Below are positions 1 to 9,649 of a stretch of DNA of 15,264 bases, piece after piece. Source of the DNA: Gonium pectorale. Taxonomy: Eukaryota > Chlorophyta > Chlorophyceae > Chlamydomonadales > Volvocaceae. The translations under genes and the position numbers were made by a program. How positions within the stretch are numbered: the first letter of the stretch is position 1; each line of letters opens with the position of its first letter. Under the pieces are notes generated by a model, which was given only the letters and a program-made list of their open reading frames with translations, made no database searches and was not told the DNA's origin. The stretch spans positions 155,211 to 170,474 of the forward strand of contig LSYV01000081.1 of the NCBI GenBank assembly GCA_001584585.1. The letters run 5' to 3'.

Positions 1-1662
1 CCTATCCCCCTGTGTGCCCTTGCCTCCCACGACTGGCCGGCTGGGCGGGCCTCCTCCGATGAGGGCGTTCTGAGGCCCACCCCAATCCCGCTTCGCCCCA
101 ACCGCCCACGACCGCCCCCGACCGCCCCCGACCGCCCCCGACCGCCCCCGACCGCCCCCGACCGCCCACGCACCCTCACACCCTATCTTCCGCCGCCCCC
201 CCTCCCGCCTCCCCGCCCCACTCCTTACCGCCCCCCCCCCCGCCCCCGGTCCCCCCGCCCCCGGTCCCCCCGCCCCCGGTCCCCCCCCCCGGCCCCACCA
301 CGCAGCACACGATGCCCCCCGCGTGGTACACGTTGAGCTTGCGGCCCAGGAAGGTGATGGCGAAGGCGGCCGCGAAGAGCATCTCGGCGCCGCGCATCAT
401 CTGGTACACGGAGGCGGTCACGTAGAGCAGGCCCACGTTCATGAGCACCGTGGCCACCAGGTCAAAGGCGGTGGGCAGCGCCAGCAGCGCGATCTCCTTG
501 GCGTGGGAGCGCTGGTGCGCGCCGCCGGCGTGGGCGGCCTGCGGGGTTGGGGCGTGAAGGGGCCGGGGCGGGGCGGGGGGGGGAGGTGTTCGATGCAAGG
601 GGAGGAGGGAACGAGGAAAGGAGCAGCGAGCTGGGCGCCAGCAGCGTATGTCCCGTCCGGCGGCCAAGCCGGTCCTTGCCTCGTTTCGCCGGCTCCCAAA
701 GGGGGAGGGAGGGGGGCCAGGGGTAGATAGTTTCGGGGGCAGAGGGGGGGCGGCGCCTGGGGGGTGGGTTAGCGCAGGGCACGGTGTGTGCGGTTGCCGG
801 TGGGTGCGGGCGGCGCGGGCCGCACATGCAGCACCCTGGCCACGCCCCTGCCGCCTGCAGGTGGTGGTGGTGGTGGGGAAAGCGAGCCGTGCACCGGGTA
901 TGTGTGTGAAGCGTGGGCCGGGCGGGTGTGGGCTCTGCATGCGTGGCCACGGGCGGGTGTGCGTGGGCTGGGCAGGAGCGGGTGTGTGCGTGGGGGGAGG
1001 GGGGCAAGACGCGTGTGTATGCCGCAGGGGCGAGAACAAATCTGGTGGAAAGGTAGGGCCCCACCGGGCAGGGTCCGGTGCTCACAAGCCGCAGAGAGCT
1101 GACAGCCGGGACGCAGCGCCTGCCGGGACAGAACCCCGCCAGAGCCCCAAGCCATGGGGCCACGAGGCCGCGAACCGCTCCCGCGCGCAGGCCCAGCACG
1201 CACATCGAACGACAGCAGCGGGTCCTCAGCGGGGGAGCGCTTCTTGGCCTTGCGCTCTTGGTAGTATGCCAGGGGCAGGCAGAAGGACATGCCTGTGCCA
1301 GATAGGGAGGTAGGGGTTTGGGTCCATGTCGCGCGATGCAGCGTCAGAGGATTAACTCATTGCGGTCGGCTAAGCGCTGGCCGTGAGGCCGGCCATCATA
1401 GAACGGAGATGCCGACGGCGATACGCACCCACGAACATGAGCGACGTCATGGCCCAGGGCTTGCGAAAATACTTCTCCTGGCCATCCTTGCCAACGCTCT
1501 TCAGCTCGTACACTGCGTGCGCGAGGGTTCCGCTGTCGGCATGCAGCGCGGTGGCGCGCAGCGAGCGAGCGGGCTGTTCGCACCAATTTTAGCGAGCAGC
1601 GATGTGGTCGTGCCAAACACCAGCAGGCCTGACACGCTGACGGCTTTCCCTAGCCGGACCAT
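1..1662 (-). CDS. SLC35F6-like drug/metabolite transporter, 5' part (runs off left edge)
   Basis: Membrane transporter of the DMT/EamA superfamily, closest by eye to animal SLC35F6; substrate unknown. Exons, in transcription order: 1662-1584, 1512-1429, 1292-1204, 538-299. All junctions are GT-AG and keep frame (phases 1, 1, 0, 0). The joined 164 residues start MVRLGKAV. Hydrophobic segments lie at about 6-25, 46-65, 100-124 and 135-148. Family-like motifs are FRKPWAMTSLMFVGM (41-55), SVYQMMRGAE (127-136) and FLGRKL (147-152), comparable with SFQMLRGA and FLGRRL in SLC35F6. The start at 1662 is the Met directly before the first hydrophobic segment. SLC35F6 proteins are about 370 residues, so more than half, including the later membrane segments, should lie left of position 1. 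I found no further exon in 1-298. The donor at 298 (GTGGGG) could instead be 301 (GTGGTG). Family call is firm; the exact ortholog is not. Confidence 0.85.
101..170. repeat. 10-bp tandem repeat, 7 copies, intronic
   Basis: Seven perfect-length copies of ACCGCCC(C/A)CG. The first and last copies carry A at the variable place and the five inner ones carry C. It lies in the intron of the transporter gene that begins at 298 and leaves the window. Expansion from the inside of the array would explain two matching end variants. Confidence 0.9.
226..298 (-). repeat. G-rich intron start with 15-bp tandem repeat (quadruplex-prone)
   Basis: On the plus strand there are three 15-bp units (CGCCCCCGGTCCCCC) at 241-285, flanked by C-runs. 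On the transcribed minus sense this is a series of GGGGG-ACC-GGGGG-C blocks starting about a dozen nt after the 5' splice site at 298. Many runs of at least four G with short loops fit the usual pattern for a G-quadruplex in pre-mRNA. Apparent long open frames through it (Gly/Thr-rich or Pro-rich) are composition effects. Confidence 0.75.
539..1203 (-). other. Transporter intron 3, no gene inside
   Basis: A 665-nt intron between GTGCGTGCTG at 1203 and CCCCGCAG ending at 539. It is G/T-rich on the plus strand, with a (GGT)n run near 860-876 and GTGTG tracts between 895 and 1020. Several overlapping long open frames cross it on both strands; none has a recognisable domain and all follow from the high GC content. 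Confidence 0.7.
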
Positions 1663-2363
1663 CCTTCCCGCTGATGGAAACGCAGAATGGCACGTGCTCA
1701 CGCGCCACGCGCCTGATACTAGCTAATCACAGCCCAACGCGTACCCTATCCGTTGTGTGCTCCCAACGGTGTCGATTGCCCGGTAGCTCAAGGCGGCCCT
1801 CATGCACCCCGTGCACGCCCCGTACGGCAACACATAGCGGCCTTCAGTGCGGCTTTGCAACTACCGCAAGTGGGATTGTAAACTCTCCTTTGAGGGCGGT
1901 TGGCGTGGAGTTGCCAAGTCGGGGGGTGCCCGTTCACAACGTGCCTAAACCCTAACAGCCCTCTCCGCTCCACCCGCCCACGGGGCTGACCTTCTGTGGC
2001 ACCCGTTTGGTGTACGCGTTTATTTCACGGTCATTACACACGCGTGAGTATGCGTGTGTTGCACGGTGTACGACGCTTTGTAATTGTCGTGCAGATCTCA
2101 GGAATTCAGCGTCGCAGCGCTTGTGTCACGCTGTGCCCGTCATGCTATTGGGCAGTAGGCCATGAGCGACAAGCAGGCCCCGATCGTAAAACGCACGTGG
2201 ACGGTCAGCATGCACGACACTGCTGGCGGCAGCCACCTGCAACTGCTGGGCTGTGTCGGTTACGCGGTCGGGGCACTCATCCGTGCGCGCCTTTTCTTTA
2301 CTATTCATGACCAACGCGCAGCCACAAGCCCCAGCGAGCATACTGACCCTTTGCTAGAAACAG
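1663..2363. promoter_or_regulatory. Non-coding interval holding the transporter's promoter
   Basis: This lies upstream of the transporter start at 1662. No open frame has recognisable protein character. It should contain the 5' UTR and promoter of gene 1 and, toward higher coordinates, the end of the 3' UTR of the NOL7-like gene. I see no clear TATA element. A second minus-sense TGTAA lies at 2033-2037. Confidence 0.4.
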
Positions 2364-2368
2364 TTACA
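2364..2368 (-). terminator. Candidate poly(A) signal TGTAA for the NOL7-like gene
   Basis: The first minus-sense TGTAA downstream of the stop at 3439, giving a 3' UTR of about 1.07 kb. TGTAA is the established poly(A) signal of Chlamydomonas nuclear genes. An alternative copy is at 2033-2037. The assignment rests only on the pentamer. Confidence 0.4.
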
Positions 2369-3438
2369 CGCTTCAGCCTGCTCTGACCGCACAGTTGGCC
2401 TGCATGCCTCGTTTGACAGGCCGTTTGGGCGCAGCCGCCCAAGCCTCCAGGTGTTCGTTAGGCCCGCAGAGTAAGCTCCCAGAGCACCGAACACGCCACC
2501 GCAGGCCCCAACTGGGGGTGGGATTGTGGGCTTGCGGCGCAGGGGTGCGCACTTGCACCGTGTGGCATACACACGCGGGCGCGCGGTGATGGCACAGCAG
2601 CACAACGAGCCTGCCACACGACCCAAAACACATACGGCAGTCTCGGCGAGTCGATGTCAGCGACGCGGCGCGTCTGCGCTCTTCGCTTGTCCACACACAG
2701 CAAGTTCACTGGTCGCGACGCACCGCCCAAGACGCGGCGGCCTCGCTCAAGGGGCCTGAGGCGCAGCACCTGCACCACCGCCCCGCTGCCTCCGCAGCCC
2801 ACAACAGCACGCCCGCACCGCATCAACGACCAGTATCCGTATAGAAGACGCACGGCCCCTCCGAGACCTGTTAGACACGCGCCGGGCCCCAAACATCGCG
2901 CGCGCACAGCCCAGGCTACCCTTTTTCACCGGCCCCTTGACAAGGGCGCGCGCGCAATAACACCAGCTCGCCGCGCATCCGGCCTGGCGGGGATTGCATG
3001 CGACAACTCGCCTACTCCTGCCAGTGTACCGGTACCGGCACCACTTAACTCTTGTCTGCAGCCGACGGCGGCCCCGCACGGACGCTCCGGGCCATGGCCA
3101 GGCGGCCATCCGTCGCCCTGCACCGCGAGTCTCGGGCTTACGCCTGACCCCACTGGGGGCGGGCTGTCCAGACCACCGCCTTCATCCCTGTACGCAAAAC
3201 CACTGCTTCACGCCAGCTACACCCCGGCCCCAGCTTTGCCCATCCCACCCCAGACTTCCGTGTGCCCTGCAGCGCCCGCACCGCCCACCCCATCCCGCCA
3301 TCCCACCAGGCGCAGTCGCCCACACGGAAAGCCCCGCCTCAGCTGGTTGCCCCTGTGCAGCCGCCTCTGCGCAGGTCGCCCGCCGCGCCCAGCCGCCCGG
3401 CTCCGAAATCGCCAAGCCACAACTCAGCAGCCGCCAGC
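2369..3438 (-). other. Probable 3' UTR of the NOL7-like gene
   Basis: About 1.07 kb between the stop of the NOL7-like gene and the first minus-sense TGTAA. It is C-rich on the plus strand, especially 2890-3430. A plus-strand frame stays open from 2654 into the antisense of the coding region, but it is only Pro/Ser/Arg-rich and has no recognisable domain, so I treat it as a shadow. Confidence 0.45.
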
Positions 3439-4137
3439 TCAGGCGAACTTCGCGGCAGGCCGGTTCTTGGCCTTTGTGAGCATGCCCACGGAGCGCCGAA
3501 TGCGGTCGCCGTACAGCGATTCCCGCAGGAAGTTGGTCGTGGGCTTGGGCGCCTTGAGCTGCGGCAGCACCGCCACCGCCACCACGGACTGCTTCACATC
3601 CTCCAGCCGCTGCCGCTTAGCGGCCCGCCGCTGCGCCCGCCGGCTGGCGGCGACCGCCTCGACCGCGAGCGCCGCCCGAGCCGCCGCCTGCTCCTCCTTG
3701 GCGACCACTGCCTGGAGGACAGAGTCGGGCAGGAAGTCCCCTTCCCCGTCGTCCTCCTCCTCACCGTCCGCTGTCCCCGGGTCCGCCCCGCCGTCCAGGT
3801 CAAAGGCGTCGTCCCCATCGTCTTCCCCCTCGCTGGCGGACCCTAACCCCGGCGCGGCGCCGTCATCCTCGCCGTCATCCTCGCCGTCGCCGTCAGCCTT
3901 AGCGCTGGTGCGCTTGGCAGCCTTGGAGGCGGCGGCGGCCTCCACGGCTTCCTGCCGTTGGCGGCGACGCTCCCGCTGCTGACGTTGTTGGTCCGACTGG
4001 ACCTTCTTCTCGTCTTTCCGCTGCTGTATGGCCTGGTCGCGTGCCTGCGCCTGCGTGAACTCCTCGGGTGCATCATCGTCGTCGCTGTCATCCGGCGGCG
4101 GGGCTATGAGCTCGTTCGCTCTCCGCGGAGCTTTCAT
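3439..4137 (-). CDS. NOL7/UTP16-like nucleolar protein (NUC129 domain)
   Basis: Single-exon protein of 232 residues, close to the 257 of human NOL7. NOL7 is a nucleolar protein reported as the counterpart of yeast Utp16, a U3-associated factor in early pre-rRNA processing, so a role in small-subunit maturation is inferred. Three landmarks keep the family order: DDAPEEFTQAQA (about 20-31; human DDEAPEELTF), LPDSVLQAV (about 135-143; human LPDTILEKL), and the C-terminal block TNFLRESLYGDRIRRS (about 201-216; human FIHNSLYGPGTNRTT). Between them lie a Gln/Arg/Lys-rich coiled-coil-like stretch (about 28-75), a Gly/Asp/Glu-rich acidic stretch (about 80-133) and an Ala/Arg-rich helix (about 145-180). 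The protein ends soon after the SLYG block and lacks the longer basic tail of the animal protein. A possible CAG acceptor 10 nt before the ATG would allow a 5' UTR intron. The acidic repeats are low complexity and align poorly. Confidence 0.78.
   Translation of the reverse strand: MKAPRRANELIAPPPDDSDDDDAPEEFTQAQARDQAIQQRKDEKKVQSDQQRQQRERRRQRQEAVEAAAASKAAKRTSAKADGDGEDDGEDDGAAPGLGSASEGEDDGDDAFDLDGGADPGTADGEEEDDGEGDFLPDSVLQAVVAKEEQAAARAALAVEAVAASRRAQRRAAKRQRLEDVKQSVVAVAVLPQLKAPKPTTNFLRESLYGDRIRRSVGMLTKAKNRPAAKFA
3843..3900 (-). repeat. Coding micro-repeat for an acidic Gly-Glu-Asp tract
   Basis: Near-identical GAGGATGACGGC-type units encode GEDDGEDDG within the acidic region of the NOL7-like protein. 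Repeat length stays in frame, so copy-number change would alter only the length of a disordered acidic linker. Confidence 0.7.
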
Positions 4138-4598
4138 CTCGGCAGGACTGAAAGTAAAGTAGCCTGCGTTCGGCTTGCTTTAGCACTCTGCGAAGCCCCA
4201 GCTGCTGCTACACACCAAATTGCACTAAGGAATGTGTGATGCACGGAGGAAAGCCAGAGACGAATTAAGCAAACATGGTTGGAATAGGGTCTGAAGCGTG
4301 AAGAAAGCAGTTATGTTGATTGCTTAAGATGGAGTCGCTAAAATGTCTCTTTGCTTGATTTAATACGCTTGTGCTAACATGCCAGTCTTGCTAGGAAGCG
4401 GCAACATCGTCGACCGCCTTATTAAGGCCGGACGAGTCTAGGCTCGTCGTCTCCAATTCAGCTAACTCATTCATATGTACACCACTTGTCTGTAAAGGTA
4501 ATTCGACTATCAGCTGCGGCAAGACCCACGGGCCGCACTGCGCTGACGACCAGAGCAGTCTGCTCTGCTGACGACATCCCATCCCAAGAACCGTGTCC
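4138..4598. promoter_or_regulatory. AT-richer interval upstream of the NOL7-like gene
   Basis: Between the NOL7-like start (4137) and the likely poly(A) site of the reticulon-like gene (about 4599). The stretch 4230-4390 is clearly richer in A/T than the rest of the window, which fits a promoter and 5' UTR. I cannot point to a convincing TATA box. Confidence 0.4.
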
Positions 4599-4603
4599 TT
4601 ACA
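4599..4603 (-). terminator. Candidate poly(A) signal TGTAA for the reticulon-like gene
   Basis: The only minus-sense TGTAA I find between the reticulon stop (5446) and this point. The 3' UTR would be about 860 nt, typical for volvocine genes. Confidence 0.5.
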
Positions 4604-5445
4604 CGTGGAGCAGCGGTCAACATTGGCAAGTTACTCTATCGACCGTAAAGCACGTGAGGACGGCCGACATGTACAAGAATGTACAAGCGTGGCCCCGCAG
4701 CGCGACTCAGGTGACGAAAGCCCGCCACGCCAACCCGTATGACGCAATAGCCTAGTTTAGCGGGCTTGGAAGCGCCGCGATCTTGGACGCAATGGCCGCT
4801 GTATGCGCCCCGAAAGATGCACGGTAGCCCGCACAGCTCAGAGCATTCAAAACCCTTCTGTACAGAGCGCTCTGCAGAGGCTCGAACGCACGGAAGCAAG
4901 CTCAACAAAAAGACGTATGCCGGCATGCGGCATGCGAGATACAGGTACACCAACACCCCATCCCCGCTGCCGCGCAGCCCAAAGCGAGGGTGGCGAGCGA
5001 GGCGGCCAAACATCGCCTCATGAAAGCAATCGCCGCTGCATGCTGCAGGCTGCGCGAACGGCAGCTCCTGCGTCGACTCGGCCGCGTGCGCAGCCGGCGC
5101 AAAAGAATACTCGGCTCGCGGGCCGGCTCCCCCACCTCCCGCCACACAAATCAGCACCCCAACGCACGACACGGCAGCACGACGCGGCCGCAACCCCCAC
5201 AACCCACCCCGGGAAGGGCGTCAAGCGAACAGCGACAGAATGCGAATGGCCCACCATCATCCAGAAGCGTGCAATGCAAGCCAACCAGCCAACTGAGTCA
5301 TCAATCGCAGCCCCACCGGCGAAGGGGGCTTTTCGACGGGCGCCACAGCAATGCGCCTCCTCCAAACATGCACTAGCTCGAGAGGCACAAGCCACAGCCG
5401 CCTGCTCCCGACAGGGGCCGTGCGACCCGCTGCAACGCCTCCGCT
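4604..5445 (-). other. Probable 3' UTR of the reticulon-like gene
   Basis: No recognisable coding content. Open frames on both strands here are Arg/Ala/Pro-rich with no domain. The interval runs from the TGA of the reticulon-like gene to the first TGTAA. Confidence 0.5.
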
Positions 5446-8400
5446 TCAGCTGCGCTTCTTCTTGGACGGCGTGGGCGTGATGTCGTACTTGGTGAGGGCG
5501 GACGAGGCGGCGGCGGTGATGGGCGTGAGCACCTTCTTGTTGAGGGTGGTGCCCACGGGGGCCACGCGGCGCTGCAGGGCAGCGTACTGCGGGGGCGGGA
5601 TGGGCGAGTGGGCGGAAGGCACGCGAGGGAACCGAGGGGTTCTGTGAAATCTGAGCAGGTGCCTGAAAGCCGCTGACGTCCTGCGGACTGCTGAGAAACC
5701 GCTCGCTGCTTGGGTCAGCAGCTGACCCACGCCGTGGCACTCGAGACCCTCCGACGCACCGGTTGGCTCTTGAGGGCTGCCCCTGCCGGCGTGCTGCCGA
5801 CGGGCCCACGACTCTCTTGGGCTCCTCGTCCCAGTGTCCCTGGCGAAGGCGCCTGGTGCACCCATCGCTCTGCAACCCGGGCTCACACCCGGGCGAGCCC
5901 GCATCTGGACCCCCTTCGCCACCCCCCCTGCCCTCCCTTGTAAACCTCTCCCGAGCTGGGGGGCAAACGCGACATCCTAGCAAACCAGCTGAAGCCAGAG
6001 GAGCCCCGCCTCGATGTCAATCGATAGTCCGCCCGCCGTCATCCCACCGCGCCCAAACCCCATGCTCTGCCCGGCCCCCCTGCCCCCATCTGCCACTGCC
6101 CGTTGCGGTTGTCGCCGCCAGTCGCACCTCGTCCGGCCTGGTGAGCACGCGCGCGTAGGCGAGGCAGATGAAGACCACAACCAGGCGGTCCACTACGGGC
6201 AGCAGGAACACTAGCAGGATGAGCGGGACCAGCACCACGGCGCCGCGCACGCGGCGGTCCAGCTTCTCATAGTGCGCCTGCGGGGCGGGGCGGGAAGGGT
6301 AGGCAGGCGGGTAGGGTCAGCAGGAGGCCTGGCGGAAGAATGTAACGCGCAAGGCCAAGGCCGAGGTCCGGCGGGTCGAGGAGGATGGGGAGCGTCATTT
6401 GAGCTCAAGTGGCGGCTCAAGCTTGGCGTGACCGGTCCGGTCCTTCGGAAATGATGATAAAGATGGTAAAAATCGTCTATCCACTCAATTTCAAGCCGTT
6501 TAACGCGAACACATGCCTCCCAGAATGCCAGGCTGACAAATTTCTCATACCTGCGCCCATCCCACCCCTTCCCTCGTGACTCGACACCCCTTGATCGCTG
6601 CCGCCCGCCTTATCCCCTCCATTCATTGAACGCCTACACTCCCAGACCTGACACGTTTCGCACCACCCCTCCCCTCATGGGGACACAAGCCCCCTTCTGA
6701 CGCTGCCGTCAGCCCTACCCCTCCATTCATGTGCGCATCGCACCTTAGCCTTTCCGTACACGTCCTTGATGATGGCGTCGATGCGTCCCTTGAACATCTT
6801 GTAGCCGAGCGGCACGCTGAAGGCGCCCAGGTGCAGCAGCAGCAGCAGCGTCACCGCGTCCAGCGCGCGGCCCAGCAGCGACAGCACCCACAGGCCCAGG
6901 CCCACCTGGGGTGACGGCGAGGGGTATAAAGGCGGGGGTGGAAGGGGGGGGGTTTCAACGAAGAGGATGGCGTGACGCCTGGCGGAGGAGACAGGGGAGG
7001 CCATAGCCTGAAGGGAATGACAGAAGCCGGTGTTGTTGGAGCCTGCAGATATCAAAATTGCCACATTGCCATCAACCCGGAAGCCCGAATGGCTTTGCGA
7101 CCCTCCCATCGCCCAGACCCGGACCGGCCTGAGCGGGGCCGGTCTCCGGACCTTCTCCCTGCGCATGCACCTATCCCGGTCGTTGTCACCGTTGTCCAGT
7201 CCCCCCCAGTAGGACTGGTTCTGCCGGGACAGCCCGCGACTGTCGCGCTATCCAAGTGGAGTGCGCGCCCGTCTCTCTACGCCTCACCCACGCGGCCCCC
7301 CCTCCCTGCGGCACGCGGCATGTGGCCTGGGGCGCACCTCGAGCGACTTGAGCGGGTCCAGCCCGTTGAGGTGGCGGTCGTGCAGCGCCGCGGCGGCGGA
7401 GATGGCGGTGGTGGCGGCGGCAGCCGCCAGGCGCGTGAGGCCGCTGTCGGACCAGGTGCAGCGCTCCTGCAGGCGGGGCGCCACGGCCCCGCGCAGGAAG
7501 TTGAAGATGAGGCTGAACAGCAGCACGTAGCACACGCCTAGGGCGGTGAGGGGGGGAGGAAAGGAGACGGGAGGAAGGGACAAAAGAGTTGTAGGATTGG
7601 AAAGTGTTCTTGATAGAAAAGCCGGAGGCACATGTCGTCTCAAACCGTCAAAGGCGAAGGTTCCCAGCGTCCCTCCAGCAACCCCCATCGCATCCGGGCC
7701 CCAAAACCCGAAAGGACACCCACTGTACAGCCCTGGACCCGACGAAAACAACGGCCCTCCGGGCCAAAGTGAGGAGGGCAATGAGCGACGCGCAAAGGCT
7801 CACCTGCTGGATCCCCGGCATCCTTGTGTCCAGGGAGCATGCTCTTTTCCTCTCGCACTCGTGCGCCTCCCCTCCTTTTCCCCGATCCCTGGGGCTCCCT
7901 GGCCCACCCCCATCCACCCACCCACCCGTGAACAGCGTGGTTGAGCTGCTGAACACGCCGCGCACCGCCAGCCAGGCCAGGAAGCCCGCCACGAAGTAGA
8001 AGGTGGAACGGACCTGCGGGGTGGGGGGAGAGGGTGCCATAGGGGCGGGGCACGGGACAGCCGGGGAAACATGAGGCGGCGCGTCCGGGTTGTATCAAGC
8101 TCTGGGAGATCGAACATGGCAACCTTCACGAGTGAGTGGCTTAACATGCGTGCTGGGTCGGCCGATGCTGGTCACACGCACGAAACGCAGACGCCCGGCT
8201 GCCCCCAGCACACCACAGCAAGCGTTCAGCAGTCCTGCCCGCTCCCCGGCTTTCTCGCGCATCCCGGGCACCTTGTTGGTCCACAGCAGCGTCTCGGTGA
8301 TGAAGGCGTTGTAGTCGAGCTGTTCGGCAGCGGGCAGAGAGAGCACACGGCAGGTGAGAGGCGATGCGATGAGGAGGAGCAGGGGCGGACAGGAGCGGTG

Positions 8401-9144
8401 ATCTGCAAGGGCCGTTTGGCAGCTGTGTGCCCGCGACGGCATCGCGCACAAGGTTAATGCCGTGACGGCCACCCAACCACTCCGATCAGGCCCGTCGCCA
8501 GGGGCCCAGGCTACGTATGGATGATTCCCGTGTTGCATGGTCCTCCACCCAACAGGACCTGGCGGAGGCAGCATGGCCCGCCTCCCGTACACGGCGGACC
8601 TGCTCACGCACCTCGTCGCTGCTGCTGGCGCCAACCATGGCCGGTGTCGCCGGAGTGGGCGGGTTGATGTTGAAGTCCAGCTGCAGTCCGCCGAACACGA
8701 GGGCCAGGGAGGAAGGGGTGTGGATGGGCATGCCGAGAGGCTCACTACTTCGGCGCCAAAGACCGCATTCCCCGCACTAGCTTCAAGAAGAAAATACTTT
8801 TTGCCCAGGCTCACCTGCTTGGCTGGGTTCACGTCCGGCGTTGCCGCGGGCTTCTCGGGTGTTGCTTCATGCGGAGACCCGAAGGCAGTCTGCGTCCCGA
8901 AAAAAATATTGGCCAAGTCGCGTCCCATCCCAAGAAAGACAAGTTAATGCCCGCGCGGCCGGAATAATTTAGGGCTTGGCACTGGCTCGGCAGTGGCGAA
9001 GTCGGGTCACGGTGCCGTCGAGCGTAGAAGCATGTCCGAGTATCGTCGATCAATGCGCACCTTCATCTCAGAGGCCATCGCGCTCGCAAGCGAGCCCACC
9101 GGGCTGTCCTTGGCGGATGCGTCCTTCTCTTGCAAGTCAGCCAT
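5446..9144 (-). CDS. Reticulon-like ER membrane-shaping protein, nine exons
   Basis: Reticulons insert hydrophobic hairpins in the ER membrane and curve it. Exons: 9144-9061, 8889-8815, 8680-8612, 8319-8272, 8013-7926, 7537-7338, 6905-6744, 6277-6128, 5586-5446. All junctions are GT-AG and the frame is kept (seven introns phase 0, one phase 1), giving 338 residues. Residues 1-76 are Ala/Pro/Ser-rich. LLWTNK (87-92) fits the reticulon-domain start. Hairpin 1 spans about 95-138 and hairpin 2 about 189-225, where LWVLSLLGRALDAVTLLLL and SVPLGYKM match the family pattern. They are separated by about 50 hydrophilic or Ala-rich residues. A further hydrophobic stretch (about 254-283) follows. The end, KKRS, fits a KKXX ER-retrieval signal. 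The start is least certain: the frame is open upstream to 9345, and an alternative ATG at 8928 would read MGRDLANIFFGTQ straight into exon 2. Confidence 0.85.
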
Positions 9145-9644
9145 CTGAAGACCTATATTCACACCACGATGCAGCGACACGGTTAATGGGGGATAAACCG
9201 CATGCCGACGAGTCAACGGCTGGCAGGAGCCAGCTTCTCCCGCAAGCGCCAGGCCCAAAACACTGAGCGCCGTAGCGATCGGGTCTGCCTGTTCATCTTC
9301 ACGCTCAACACAGGAAGCCGCAAAGGCGCATAGTCCGAAACCCATGAGCCAGATGGCGCGACCGCAGCGCCTTCACGCTGCTTCCGGCATGCCGGCATCT
9401 GGCGCCAGGCAGGGCCTTGATAAGCGATCTACTCACTGTTCAGTCCAGCAGGGGTGGTGGGTCGATAGACGATCGGGGGTGTTGCAGAGAGCCCAGCGGG
9501 CCACTGTGTTAAACACTAAACACAAGCTCTGATGCAGAGCGACTATGTTCTGCGCATCCGCTATGCCGAGCGAATGAGCCCCTTGGATCCAGGCGAGGCT
9601 CGGTTCCCGTGAAGGCCGACAGCCGCAGCAGACCGTCACCAGTG
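9145..9644. promoter_or_regulatory. Upstream region of the reticulon-like gene
   Basis: No independent gene recognised. The minus frame of reticulon exon 1 stays open to an ATG at 9345, but these residues show no domain, so I take this as 5' UTR and promoter. The end near 9645 is set by the candidate poly(A) signal of the next gene. Confidence 0.4.
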
Positions 9645-9649
9645 TTACA
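9645..9649 (-). terminator. Candidate poly(A) signal TGTAA for the coiled-coil gene
   Basis: First minus-sense TGTAA downstream of the stop at 10564, implying a 3' UTR of about 915 nt. Confidence 0.45.

Noticed and set aside
176..1039. 287-residue minus-strand open frame as a single exon
   Set aside because: Only its transporter part (299-538) is protein-like. The rest is repeat and intron; better splice junctions and family resemblance mark the exon borders.
1943..1957. Telomere-like CCTAAACCCTAA
   Set aside because: Under two units in an ordinary intergenic region, which is expected by chance and does not indicate a telomere.
2654..3982. 442-residue plus-strand open frame
   Set aside because: Pro/Ser/Arg-rich with no domain. 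Its second half is antisense to the NOL7-like coding region, whose family landmarks are clear.
5018..5983. 321-residue minus-strand open frame
   Set aside because: It runs through the last reticulon exon in another frame and through UTR; composition is that of GC-rich shadow sequence.
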